Counted from the stretch's first letter, positions 15,906-24,051 are shown. The stretch: DNA of 25,060 nucleotides from JBKEBQ01 sp047973225 (GCA_047973225.1 JBKEBQ010000005.1:1-25060); one strand, 5' to 3'. Numbers and translations: made by a program. Notes: a model not told the origin generated them from the letters alone.

Positions 15906-16250
15906 TTACATCATTTCATCAAATAAAGTTTTTTCTTCTTTTTTCTTGCGTTCCAAAAATTCGAAAGTATCTACATTAATAAAAACTTTTTTGTGTTTCA
16001 TATTATTTTTTTCGTCAACATATTCATTTGATTTTAATCTTCCTTCAATAAAAATCATATCTCCTTTTTTCGCAAATTTAGATAATGTAATTGCGACATT
16101 GTTCCATGCCGTTACTTCAACAAATTCTGTAACCTCATTATCCCTACAAGCGAGTGTAAAATTTGCTACTCGCAAATCTTTATCACCTCCAATTAATTCT
16201 TTCAATCTTATATCTGCTGTTAATCTTCCTGCTGCATATGCTTTTATCAT
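15906..16250 (-). CDS. ssb: Single-stranded DNA-binding protein
   Basis: A 114-aa OB-fold protein that would coat single-stranded DNA during transfer or conversion in the recipient. The order of strands is typical: GRLTADIRLKEL, RVANFTLACRD, FVEVTAWNNVAITLSKFAKK (the conserved W and A-x-x-L-x-K-F), GDMIFIEGRLKSNEY and KVFINVDTFEFLE. The usual long glycine-rich linker is absent, and the tail is short and acidic (LFDEMM) rather than the canonical DDDIPF, so it may be specialised for the element. ATG has GAGGAG nine bases upstream. It lies 20 bp after the ArdC/Toprim gene in the same operon, where both act on single-stranded DNA. Confidence 0.88.
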   Translation of the reverse strand: MIKAYAAGRLTADIRLKELIGGDKDLRVANFTLACRDNEVTEFVEVTAWNNVAITLSKFAKKGDMIFIEGRLKSNEYVDEKNNMKHKKVFINVDTFEFLERKKKEEKTLFDEMM

Positions 16251-16270
16251 TTTTAATTTCTCCTCTTTCT

Positions 16271-18187
16271 TTAAATGTTTTTTCCATCACTTAATTGTTT
16301 TTTTTCTCTCATCCCCAATTCACTTAATTGTTTTTTTTCAAAAAGTAATTGCTCGTTAAAATCCTTTCCGTTCTCTGGAATGTGAACGGAAATTTCAATA
16401 TTAGGATAGTTTTGTTTTAAATAATCAATTGCTTTACCTGTGTTAATTTCACCAGCATTATCATTGTCTAAACCAATGATAATTTTTTTTGTTTGATTTT
16501 TTTCAGATCTTGATTTTAAGTGAAAGTCTAATGCAGCTACTGTGTTGGCCGCACCTTGCACAGATAAATAGTTATATTTATTTGGATCGTCTGTTAAACT
16601 CATATAACTCATCTGATCAATGATTGCTTCATTAACAATGAGTGTATTACTTTTATTGTCGATGAAGATGCCGACATTTTTAATGCTTCCTGCAACATCC
16701 TGCAGAAATTTACGAGATGTTCCTCGCAAATGTGCATAATATATTTTGTCGCTATTTTTTCCTAAAAAGACACAATTTTCATTTGTGTCTTCGTAGAGTA
16801 TTTTGCGATTGATGAACTGATGCACAATGTCTTTATCAATACCTCTTTTTCGTACAAGATAATTTAATATATTATTATTTGTATGTGATTTTTCTGGTAC
16901 TTCTAAATCTTTTACAAAACTTTTTATTGTTGATTTTTTTGCTTCTTTTGTATTGAACATTTCCTCAGGTTGCATTTCATTATAGTATTCTTTCAACGTA
17001 TTTATAGATTCTTTTATATCTACTTGTTCAAAGTGTTTGATGAAATCAATAATGCTCCCACCCACACCTGTTGAAAATCTATAGAATGTGTTGTTTGGAT
17101 AAATTTTACAAGAATCATGCTCTTCAATTCTAAATAAACCTTTAGATTCTTTTATTATATGCATGCCAAGTTTATCTCTAGCATATTCCGCAATCGAACA
17201 AGAGTTTTTCATTGTTTCTAAAGCAATTTCTTCCTCATTAGCAATATGGATATCATGTTCTTGTTCTTTCTTTTTTTCTAAAGATTCCATAAGAGACTTT
17301 ACTTTTCCTTTTTCAAACATGTAATTATGAATTTTACTCGCATCATTTATGGCCATAAACAAAACTTTAGGATTATCTTTAATTATCTTCAACCAATTTT
17401 GTATATATGCTTGATGATTTTTTTTGTTATCATTGTTAATTGCAAAACCTAAATCTAAACTTAAAAAAGCAGAACTTAGTTCTGCTCTTAGTTCTTCAAT
17501 TGCATATTTTTCGCTTCCAAATTCAGCACTCACCTCTCGGTTTAGTCTAGATTTATGCGAGGTTGCATGTGCAATTTCGTGAAAAAGTGTCGAATAATAT
17601 TTTTGTTCCGAGTGAAACGCACTTTTTTTCGGAATAAAAATTTTGTCGTTCGTTACTTGATAAAAGGCATTATTTCCACCATGCTGGACTTCTAATTTTA
17701 TGTTTTCAAGTAAATTTGTTAATGCTCTATTCGCCAATGAGTTTGTGAATTCCACACTTCTTGATGTATCTTGAATTGTTTCTAACCCATCAATTTGATG
17801 AGCATTAAATACTTTGTAAACCTTAACCACAATTATGGCGTTCTTATCACCCTCTCGTTCTTTAAATTCTTGATACGTTAAATATGAATTTGTTTGCGTA
17901 TCTTTGAATGAATAATGATACACATTGCTTCCTACACTTCCCTTTTTTATTCGACACCCTGCCTTTTTTGCTTGGTTGAATGTCATCCACCTTGGATCAT
18001 TATAGTTGTTTTCGATAGATTTCATCCACAACGATAACATGTTCATTCCTGTGTAATGCTTTTTACTTTCTGCATTATATGGTTTGGTTATCGTTTGATC
18101 CCATCCACACCGCCAAGGAAGTTTTCCTTTTTCCAACGATGCTAATAAGCGATCTAAAAATTTTTGTTGTGCGTCTTTAAGTTTCAT
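16271..18187 (-). CDS. ArdC-like antirestriction / zincin peptidase / DUF3991-Toprim fusion
   Basis: A 638-aa multi-domain protein. ATG at 18187 is preferred over the GTG at 18196 because the Shine-Dalgarno (AAGGGAG) is ten bases before it. Residues 1-140 are the ArdC N-terminal ssDNA-binding domain (LPWRCGWDQ, NMLSLWM, GSVGSNVYHYSF). About 185-300 is a zincin metallopeptidase with HEIAH at 203-207 and a downstream EELRAE. About 325-405 has the DUF3991/CHC2-like layout without zinc-binding Cys pairs (GVGGSIIDFI). About 505-612 is a Toprim fold with E520 in VNEAIID and D574/D576 in GLDNDNAG. ArdC proteins protect incoming DNA from restriction; Toprim suggests priming or nicking. Its start overlaps the upstream 47-codon gene in ATGA. 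The last 22 residues contain an 11-residue tandem repeat. Confidence 0.88.
   Translation of the reverse strand: MKLKDAQQKFLDRLLASLEKGKLPWRCGWDQTITKPYNAESKKHYTGMNMLSLWMKSIENNYNDPRWMTFNQAKKAGCRIKKGSVGSNVYHYSFKDTQTNSYLTYQEFKEREGDKNAIIVVKVYKVFNAHQIDGLETIQDTSRSVEFTNSLANRALTNLLENIKLEVQHGGNNAFYQVTNDKIFIPKKSAFHSEQKYYSTLFHEIAHATSHKSRLNREVSAEFGSEKYAIEELRAELSSAFLSLDLGFAINNDNKKNHQAYIQNWLKIIKDNPKVLFMAINDASKIHNYMFEKGKVKSLMESLEKKKEQEHDIHIANEEEIALETMKNSCSIAEYARDKLGMHIIKESKGLFRIEEHDSCKIYPNNTFYRFSTGVGGSIIDFIKHFEQVDIKESINTLKEYYNEMQPEEMFNTKEAKKSTIKSFVKDLEVPEKSHTNNNILNYLVRKRGIDKDIVHQFINRKILYEDTNENCVFLGKNSDKIYYAHLRGTSRKFLQDVAGSIKNVGIFIDNKSNTLIVNEAIIDQMSYMSLTDDPNKYNYLSVQGAANTVAALDFHLKSRSEKNQTKKIIIGLDNDNAGEINTGKAIDYLKQNYPNIEISVHIPENGKDFNEQLLFEKKQLSELGMREKKQLSDGKNI
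16287..16339 (-). repeat. 33-bp-period direct repeat at the 3' end of the ArdC/Toprim gene
   Basis: The 20-mer TCACTTAATTGTTTTTTTTC occurs at 16287-16306 and 16320-16339. The 33-bp period equals 11 codons and yields KKQLSELGMRE then KKQLSDGKNI, a recent in-frame tandem duplication extending the C-terminus. Confidence 0.8.
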
Positions 18188-18327
18188 TTTTTCCACACTC
18201 CCTTTTCTTTTTTATCTACATAAAGTTCTTCTTCTTTTGCGTCAATAGTTTTAAATTCTTCCTTATCTATTTCATCATATACAGATAGACAGTTTTGTTC
18301 CATTAATTCATCAATTAAATTTTTCAT
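18184..18327 (-). CDS. 47-aa acidic microprotein upstream of the ArdC fusion
   Basis: ATG at 18327 has AAAGGA six bases upstream, identical in setting to the lipoprotein and pilin genes, and its own copy of the conserved palindrome. The protein starts MKNLIDELMEQNCLSVYDEI and ends DKKEKGVWKK. It is rich in Glu, Asp and Lys, with no membrane segment. Its TGA overlaps the start codon of the ArdC-Toprim gene (ATGA at 18184-18187), so translation of the large protein is probably coupled to it. I recognise no family. A translational-coupling leader or a small partner of ArdC are both possible. The conserved upstream cassette and the overlap are good evidence that it is translated. Confidence 0.7.
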   Translation of the reverse strand: MKNLIDELMEQNCLSVYDEIDKEEFKTIDAKEEELYVDKKEKGVWKK

Positions 18328-18342
18328 CTTTTTCCTTTCTTT

Positions 18343-18367
18343 TTACATGGACATCATGTCCATGTAA
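18343..18367. repeat. Transfer-operon palindrome, copy 5 (upstream of the microprotein gene)
   Basis: Arms ACATGGACAT and ATGTCCATGT around a single C on the plus strand (core 18345-18365), extended by TT/AA to 12-bp arms. It ends 15 bp before the microprotein start and abuts its Shine-Dalgarno. The adjoining 45 bp are nearly identical to those of the lipoprotein and pilin copies. Confidence 0.9.
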
Positions 18368-18424
18368 TTATGTACCTCTTTTATAATTCTAATTCTTGTT
18401 TGCCAATTTAAACAAAAAAATTGA

Positions 18425-19402
18425 TTAGTCAAACACAAGAAAGTTTCTAGGATTTGCCGCTTTGCCATTTACGTGTATTTCAAAATGCAAATGACATCCT
18501 GTGGAATTTCCAGACGTCCCCATATATCCTATGAAATCGCCTTTTTTTATTTTTTTTCCAACTGCGTGAGGAAAAGGATCTCGCATGTGTAAATACCATA
18601 GTGATAAGTTCATATAATTTATTTTAGCTCCATACGCATCACCCATATAGTTTTTTCCACCGCTTGTCGCATCACTCTCTTTTACTTCGCCACTTTGTGC
18701 GGCGTAAATAGCAACACCACATGTTTTCGCATCACCTCCTGCATATGCTAGATCGATGCCTGTGTGGAAATTACTACCATGTCCTTCTCTTTTGCCAAAT
18801 TCGCTCGTCACCAATGCCTTGTTTTTGAGCGGATATAAAAAATCTTCCTCACTTAAATCTCCTGCATCTAAGTTTGTTTCATTATTTAGATATTTGCTTG
18901 CTTCATTAATGTATCCAACAATCGTTGTTGTTGAAACATTTGCAAAAGCTTCTTTCCATGGATTTTCTTCACGTAGAGAATTAATATATGTTTCTAAATC
19001 CGCCATTTTTATTTTTTCTTCTTTTTTTTCTTTCATGCACTTTATTTGCAGTTTGATTTCCGCCTTATCAACTTCCTCGTTAGCAGCTAATAAATTAGGA
19101 ATTACAAGCCAATGCAATGGTACTGAAATTTCTTTTTCTGCGTCAATTTCTGGGTGGTATATTTTTCTTATATCTTTTTTTGTTTCTAGTTGTTCAAAAT
19201 ATACTTTCAAAATTTTTAAAATTTCATTTTCATTACCATCTCCAAAAACAAAATCACCAATGGACTTAAATAAACTCCCAACAAGCATTATTGGAGCTGC
19301 TACAACAGCTCCAGCAATTACTACAGGAGCTAAAGTAAAAGATAATGCTAAACACCCACTTAATACAGATAATATGATTTTTTGTTTAGAAAGATTAACC
19401 AT
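18425..19402 (-). CDS. M23-family peptidoglycan hydrolase of the transfer apparatus
   Basis: A 325-aa membrane-anchored LytM/lysostaphin-type endopeptidase, likely opening the cell wall for the conjugation channel. A hydrophobic N-terminal segment (about 8-45) acts as anchor or signal. A helical linker follows to about 185. The M23 domain (about 190-322) has zinc ligands H213 and D217 in HTGIDLAY, the late HxH at 304-306 in HLHFEIH, and H272 in WYLHMRD. The length fits Gram-positive conjugation hydrolases, here without a CHAP or SLT domain. The ATG overlaps the VirB4 stop by 8 bp and has only a weak ribosome site, so translation is likely coupled to VirB4. A non-coding gap with palindrome copy 5 follows. 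Confidence 0.88.
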   Translation of the reverse strand: MVNLSKQKIILSVLSGCLALSFTLAPVVIAGAVVAAPIMLVGSLFKSIGDFVFGDGNENEILKILKVYFEQLETKKDIRKIYHPEIDAEKEISVPLHWLVIPNLLAANEEVDKAEIKLQIKCMKEKKEEKIKMADLETYINSLREENPWKEAFANVSTTTIVGYINEASKYLNNETNLDAGDLSEEDFLYPLKNKALVTSEFGKREGHGSNFHTGIDLAYAGGDAKTCGVAIYAAQSGEVKESDATSGGKNYMGDAYGAKINYMNLSLWYLHMRDPFPHAVGKKIKKGDFIGYMGTSGNSTGCHLHFEIHVNGKAANPRNFLVFD

Positions 19403-21227
19403 TCGCCACAGGATCCATTTCTTTCAACTCTTTATCGGTGGCTAGCACGCTTATCCCAATGTGGCGATCACCACAAACAAATAAACCCTCTCCCATTGTA
19501 AATGATTCAATCAAATCCAGTTCATTTTCATTTAGATGAATTAAATCATCCAAATGTTTGATTGCTTTTTTTTCTAATTGCATAACAAGTTTATAGGTAG
19601 AATTGTTCATAATAGAACTACCATGTACTTTAATTAAATCGTTATTTAGGTCTTGGGGTTCCTGCGTGTCCAATACAGCGCTGTTTTTATATTTCCTACT
19701 TCTTCTATATACTGTTGCTATTTCTTCCGCAGAGCGCCCTTCTAGAAGGTATGAGGAAGCTTCACCAAAAACTGTCGCAGATTGAAAACTTTCATTCAGT
19801 GCCGCTGACTTTATAAAACTAAACATAATATAATTCATAGCATCTCTTAGTTCTTGTGATTTATTTCCTAAAATTTTAGAACCAAATGCTAATATTGGAT
19901 ATTCATTGTAGTTTTCTTTAATTGTTGTATATCCATCAAAAAAGAATTTATGCTCTGTGAGCATTGGTTTTATTTTTAACCGCAAATCATTCAAAGCATC
20001 TAATTTTCTTTGGGCTTTCGCATCATTTTCATATTTTTTTTGTTCGATGATACATTGCTCATCAAAATCACTTAATATTGGATAATCACTATATTTCAAA
20101 GGTTTGAAATCGGTCGTGAAATTGATATTATGCCGTTCATACATATTGATTACTATGTCGCTAATGACATCTAAAGTATCATCTTGAATATTAGGTTTGT
20201 AAAGACGCATTACATTTTTAAATTCATCAATTACGTTGTATATAGACAATTCCGTATCATAAGGGTTCACTTCTTCCTCATCCTCATCAATAGTGATGGG
20301 CTTCAAATCGAAGATATTTATTTGGTTTCCTTTGGAACCCCACTTTATGAAGGTTCCTCCATATTTTTGCGTAAGATATTTATTTTTATTTTCGGGATCA
20401 GCCCAAATAAGTAAAATTCTTTTTTTGATTAAATCACGAATAAAAAGGTTAACAGAAGTAGATTTTCCGCTTCCTGTTTTTCCGAAAACCACAATATTGG
20501 CAGACAATCGATTTGATTGTCGTGCTACTTCTGGAGTGTTTAGATAAAGAAATGGATCCCACAATATGACTCCAGAATTATTTTGTTCTCGTGCAAACAA
20601 AAAACCATTCGCATCTTTAAGGGTTTCAAACGTATAAGCCCACATCCCTGCAAAGCTTTTCGTTGTAATGGGAACACCAATATTTGCTTCCAATGTTTTT
20701 GAGAAGCCATTTGATGAAAAAATTGGCGTCGTAAATTTAAATAAATCAAGTTGTCCCATCAGCAGATTTTCTATTTTAAAGCCATCCAAACGCAAGGTGG
20801 ATTTTAGCTCTTGAGTTAAATCCATCAAATCTTCTTTTGTTGATGCCTTTATTGAAAATACAATCGTTATGTTAAGGGTTTTATCGTTGTTTGCAACGAC
20901 CTCACGAATATATTCATTCATACTCGCCAATTGATTTCCTAATCTTTCTTTCAAGTCTATGTCTTTGGTCTTTTTCCACTCGTTTTCTTTTTCCTTATAT
21001 TCCTTATTCAAAGGAATAGAAATATCCATTTTTAGGATATTCGTTTTTATATAAACTTTAATGCTTGGATTGCTTGTATAATAGCTTAACATTCCTAATC
21101 CAAATTCGTTAGGCAATTCAGTTACTAAAAAGTTTCGAATATAATTCTCTCCGATATGATAATGGTCTGCACTTTCAATAATAGATTGGGGTGCTAATCT
21201 TGATTGTTTAATCTTATTCATCAGCAT
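19395..21227 (-). CDS. VirB4/TraE-type conjugation ATPase
   Basis: A 610-aa cytoplasmic ATPase that powers channel assembly and substrate transfer. ATG at 21227 has GGAGG nine bases upstream, lying inside the end of the preceding gene (14-bp overlap). The N-terminal 200 residues correspond to the middle CagE/VirB part. The ATPase core starts with Walker A VVFGKTGSGKSTSV (GKTGSGKS at 249-256) and IWADPENKNKYL. The Walker B-like segment reads SATVFGEASSYLLEGRS, with Gly 488 where VirB4 proteins have Asp before the catalytic Glu. RRSRKYKNSAVLDTQEPQDL (the RKY and TQ motifs) follows. It resembles Mbov_0397-type ICE ATPases. The missing Walker B Asp needs confirmation before activity is assumed. 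Confidence 0.92.
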   Translation of the reverse strand: MLMNKIKQSRLAPQSIIESADHYHIGENYIRNFLVTELPNEFGLGMLSYYTSNPSIKVYIKTNILKMDISIPLNKEYKEKENEWKKTKDIDLKERLGNQLASMNEYIREVVANNDKTLNITIVFSIKASTKEDLMDLTQELKSTLRLDGFKIENLLMGQLDLFKFTTPIFSSNGFSKTLEANIGVPITTKSFAGMWAYTFETLKDANGFLFAREQNNSGVILWDPFLYLNTPEVARQSNRLSANIVVFGKTGSGKSTSVNLFIRDLIKKRILLIWADPENKNKYLTQKYGGTFIKWGSKGNQINIFDLKPITIDEDEEEVNPYDTELSIYNVIDEFKNVMRLYKPNIQDDTLDVISDIVINMYERHNINFTTDFKPLKYSDYPILSDFDEQCIIEQKKYENDAKAQRKLDALNDLRLKIKPMLTEHKFFFDGYTTIKENYNEYPILAFGSKILGNKSQELRDAMNYIMFSFIKSAALNESFQSATVFGEASSYLLEGRSAEEIATVYRRSRKYKNSAVLDTQEPQDLNNDLIKVHGSSIMNNSTYKLVMQLEKKAIKHLDDLIHLNENELDLIESFTMGEGLFVCGDRHIGISVLATDKELKEMDPVANG

Positions 21228-21855
21228 ACGTATTTACCTCCATTTCTTCCATCTCTTCTCCAAAAATTCCTCTTGAAAAATAAAAATCATTCGCAAGTGG
21301 ATTTTCGAAAGCATACGCAATGTAATTTTCAAAATCAATGCGATTTAATTGCTTAAATGTAAACTTCGCATTGGTTAGGGAAGTTTGTAGTAAGTGAAAT
21401 TGATCATCCAGTTTACTCCCTGCAGTTCCTTTGATCATAATAAAAAATTCAAGTTCTCTAAAATCACGAATAAAGGCTTTCGCTTTTTCTACATCATCAT
21501 CGATCATTTCCATAATTGCTGCATCACTTTCTCTGTGTTGCTGTCCTGCCAGCATACTCATGTATGAATCCAAATTGACCGGATTAAACACATATCCATG
21601 GTATAAATCGAAATGTAATCGGTTCAAAGCTAAACGAAATATATTTATTCGTCTGCTTTGTTCTTGAGGGCTATTTAGAAATATAGAATAAGGATCTAAT
21701 TTTACCCCTATCACCATGTTATTCTTTTTTCCTTTTAATCGAATATGGTGTGAATGAACAGAGTCAATATCCATCCATTCAAGCGTCGATTTTAGCTCTT
21801 TTTTCTTTTTCTTCAATGATTTTTTCTTTTGTTTTTTTTCAAAATACTGTTTCAT
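21214..21855 (-). CDS. VirB4 N-terminal-like / TrsD-like conjugal transfer protein
   Basis: A 213-aa soluble protein. It starts with a very basic helix (KKQKKKSLKKKKKELKSTL), then MDIDSVHSHHIRLKGKKNNM, and resembles the extreme N-terminal domain of VirB4/TraC proteins and TrsD/TraD of staphylococcal-type conjugation systems, where this part is a separate gene. No membrane helix or nucleotide-binding motif is present. The stop lies inside the VirB4 ORF and the start overlaps the PrgI-like stop (ATGA), with AAGGAG five bases upstream. It probably works in one complex with the 610-aa ATPase. Family assignment rests on position and general pattern more than on a sharp motif. Confidence 0.65.
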   Translation of the reverse strand: MKQYFEKKQKKKSLKKKKKELKSTLEWMDIDSVHSHHIRLKGKKNNMVIGVKLDPYSIFLNSPQEQSRRINIFRLALNRLHFDLYHGYVFNPVNLDSYMSMLAGQQHRESDAAIMEMIDDDVEKAKAFIRDFRELEFFIMIKGTAGSKLDDQFHLLQTSLTNAKFTFKQLNRIDFENYIAYAFENPLANDFYFSRGIFGEEMEEMEVNTYADE

Positions 21856-22202
21856 TCTAACTCCTTATCTTCACCCTTATAAATACCAATCCACTCCCAT
21901 TTTTTTGATTTAAAAAGCCACAAAAATGTAACTTTCAAAAAATCTAAAACATTGAAATACGTAGGCATTGGTAAATATAAAATAAAAGCAATGCCGATAG
22001 GTAAAAGTAGCAGGGATACAATAATCGCATCCAATATAATGTTGTTTTGTATAAATATGTTTAGGTACACTGCTACCAAAAATACAGATATAACAACAAT
22101 TAATAAAATAAAGAAAAGGTCTTTTTTTCTATATTTATTCAAAATATATTGACCTTTTTTGAAATTTTTACTATTAATAAATACTAAGTGTTTTTCTTCC
22201 AT
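21852..22202 (-). CDS. PrgI/VirB3-like inner-membrane protein
   Basis: A 116-aa protein with two adjacent membrane helices (about 28-51 and 57-77), a basic N-terminus (KKGQYILNKYRKK) and a cytoplasmic C-terminus ending WIGIYKGEDKELE. Size, topology and position directly before the VirB4 genes match PrgI/TraC/VirB3 proteins that recruit VirB4 to the membrane. ATG has GAGGAG seven bases upstream. The stop overlaps the next start by 4 bp, and palindrome copy 4 sits upstream of the Shine-Dalgarno. Such small proteins diverge fast, so topology and synteny carry the call. Confidence 0.7.
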   Translation of the reverse strand: MEEKHLVFINSKNFKKGQYILNKYRKKDLFFILLIVVISVFLVAVYLNIFIQNNIILDAIIVSLLLLPIGIAFILYLPMPTYFNVLDFLKVTFLWLFKSKKWEWIGIYKGEDKELE

Positions 22203-22217
22203 CCTTATACTCCTCTC

Positions 22218-22248
22218 TTTTTACATGGACATCATGTCCATGTAAAAA
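22218..22248. repeat. Transfer-operon palindrome, copy 4 (upstream of the PrgI-like gene)
   Basis: The core at 22223-22243 has 10-bp arms around one C. T5/A5 flanks extend it to 15-bp perfect arms, the longest of the five. It ends 15 bp before the PrgI-like start codon. Confidence 0.9.
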
Positions 22249-22252
22249 ATTA

Positions 22253-23656
22253 TTATTTAATTCCACCTAATTTTTTTACATTCAAACTTGTACGAAATGG
22301 TTTACTTCTTTCCACTCGTCCCATACTGTTTTTATAAACATGTTTTGCGCTATTTTTTACTAAATTTGCTTTTATGTTATATCCTTTCTCAGTTTTTCCC
22401 TGCCAATTTGCGAATTGGTTGGCTATCGTACCTTCACGAGTATATCTTGTTTGCGCATCAGAATTGGAATTATTCTCTTTTGTACTGTTAAAACTTGTTT
22501 CTCCTGCGCTATCGCCCGCTTCACTTCCTCCCATAAAGCCACCACCACTTTCACTTCCGTCCTTGTTAGTATCTTTCATTTGCTTTATAGATGACCCACC
22601 CATAAAGCGACCCATTCCATAAGCACCATACGCTGCTGCGGTTTTTGCGCCACCACCTAAAGCTTTAGCGCCTTTTTTTAAACCAGACCCCATCTTATGT
22701 GTTGCCACCCTAAATATTGCAAGTTGTTTTAAAATACCTCCCGTAGATGAATCTCCTCCAAGAATCTTACTTAATTCAGGAATTCCAGAGAGAACCAACA
22801 ATAATCCAGCGATCAGTGATATTATTTGTACCCACACTGACGAGCTTTGTAGCGTTTTGCTTCCTGATAAAATAATTACAATCATAATCATTAAAGTTTG
22901 AACGAAGTTCAATACAAAATCACTTACAATCATTTTTCTCCACATTGTAAATGATTCATCGCTTGGTACTACCAGCGACGATATTGGAATTGGGGCAATA
23001 ATTACTTTCATCACCAAAGAATAACTTCTTTTTCCAACTTGTAAAGCATTTAATATCAGCAGAAACGAAGAAGCAACGCCAATAATTAGCAAAGTAAACA
23101 AAGTTCCTAAATCGTTAAAATATTTATAATCTTCATCTCCTGTTCCGTCTTCATTGATATCAATATCTTCAATAGTGTATTCAACTTTTTCACCCTTAAT
23201 GACATTACCGTTTTCATCGTATTCAATAGTTTCCGTTGCCATAAAAGCACTCAAGACAATGGTGCTGGGAACTTGTTTTGTATTTGAACCTAATATGATA
23301 CTTGTATTATTCATAGCCCAAACCATTACGTTTGCGCTGTATTTTAATATTGGCGGAAATAAAGAAATTAATAACGCTAAAAGAACGATTTTATTCATGA
23401 AATTTGATATGCTGAATTTATCTCTAAATTCTTCGTCAAAAGAAAATTTAAAAAACATGGCAGTAACCCTTAACATAATAAACAATGCTAAAAATGCCAT
23501 TAAGGCATAATACCATTTCCATACATTGGTATCAGAAATGAAGTTGATCGATGCAACCTCAATTACAATTTTATAAGCGATATCCATTAGCTTCATTAAT
23601 GCGGATATTAAACCCCAAATAACTATTCTAATGCCATTCATTATCGTATCTATCAA
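22253..23656 (-). CDS. VirB6-like multi-pass membrane protein (Mbov_0396-like)
   Basis: About 467 aa with six or more membrane helices in the first 310 residues (for example WGLISALMKLMDIAYKIVI, YYALMAFLALFIML and LFTLLIIGVASSFLLILNAL) and a conserved-looking stretch VMKVIIAPIPISSLV...WRKMIVSDFV. A Gly/Ala-rich, then Ser/Asn/Lys-rich cytoplasmic tail makes up the last 160 residues. It is the channel platform protein, like VirB6/TrbL or the Mbov_0396 ICE family. The TTG at 23656 has AGGAGG at ideal spacing (eight bases); the frame also offers GTG at 23665 and 23662, which overlap the Shine-Dalgarno. Palindrome copy 3 is immediately upstream, and the pilin gene precedes it. Confidence 0.75.
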   Translation of the reverse strand: MIDTIMNGIRIVIWGLISALMKLMDIAYKIVIEVASINFISDTNVWKWYYALMAFLALFIMLRVTAMFFKFSFDEEFRDKFSISNFMNKIVLLALLISLFPPILKYSANVMVWAMNNTSIILGSNTKQVPSTIVLSAFMATETIEYDENGNVIKGEKVEYTIEDIDINEDGTGDEDYKYFNDLGTLFTLLIIGVASSFLLILNALQVGKRSYSLVMKVIIAPIPISSLVVPSDESFTMWRKMIVSDFVLNFVQTLMIMIVIILSGSKTLQSSSVWVQIISLIAGLLLVLSGIPELSKILGGDSSTGGILKQLAIFRVATHKMGSGLKKGAKALGGGAKTAAAYGAYGMGRFMGGSSIKQMKDTNKDGSESGGGFMGGSEAGDSAGETSFNSTKENNSNSDAQTRYTREGTIANQFANWQGKTEKGYNIKANLVKNSAKHVYKNSMGRVERSKPFRTSLNVKKLGGIK

Positions 23657-23680
23657 ATCCACCACCTCCTTTCTTTTACC

Positions 23681-23701
23681 ACATGGACATCATGTCCATG
23701 T
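23681..23701. repeat. Transfer-operon palindrome, copy 3 (upstream of the VirB6-like gene)
   Basis: Perfect 10-bp arms around one C with no extension. Flanks differ from the other copies, so the core itself is what is conserved. It abuts AAAGAAAGGAGG, the ribosome site of the VirB6-like gene. Confidence 0.9.
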
Positions 23702-23709
23702 AATGGTTT

Positions 23710-24051
23710 TTAACCAATACCTACGATTTTTAAAATCGTAGAAATTGACTCTACGACAATGGCCACAATGATTATTTTTTTTACTTGTTTCATGAACGGT
23801 TTTTGTTCTCTTTCATCTTCGTCTTTGATCATCCATAATATACCAATAACCATAATCACTACACCAGCTATTACAGGTGTTGCCCACAGTAGAAATGTGG
23901 TTAGTGGCTCAACAAATTTGTTTGCTGCTGTTTCTGCGGCACTGTTATCAAAGGTTGGAGTTGTTGCTCCTTCTGCTTCGATAACTGTTTTTGTTAAATA
24001 AAGTCCAACGCCCATAACTATTCCATTACATATATTTTTAATTTTTTTCAT
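23710..24051 (-). CDS. Pilin-like conjugal transfer protein (VirB2/Mbov_0395-like)
   Basis: A 113-aa protein. An N-terminal hydrophobic signal (about 7-20) ends near VIEAEGA, a likely cleavage site. A short polar region follows (TTPTFDNSAAETAANKFVEP), then two membrane helices (about 50-73 and 88-110) joined by a charged loop KDEDEREQKPFMKQVKK. Signal plus two helices plus short loop is the VirB2/TrbC pilin topology. The position before the VirB6-like gene matches the Mbov_0395-0396 order of mycoplasma-type ICEs. ATG has AAAGGA closely upstream. Palindrome copy 2 lies 18 bp before the start. Confidence 0.7.
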   Translation of the reverse strand: MKKIKNICNGIVMGVGLYLTKTVIEAEGATTPTFDNSAAETAANKFVEPLTTFLLWATPVIAGVVIMVIGILWMIKDEDEREQKPFMKQVKKIIIVAIVVESISTILKIVGIG

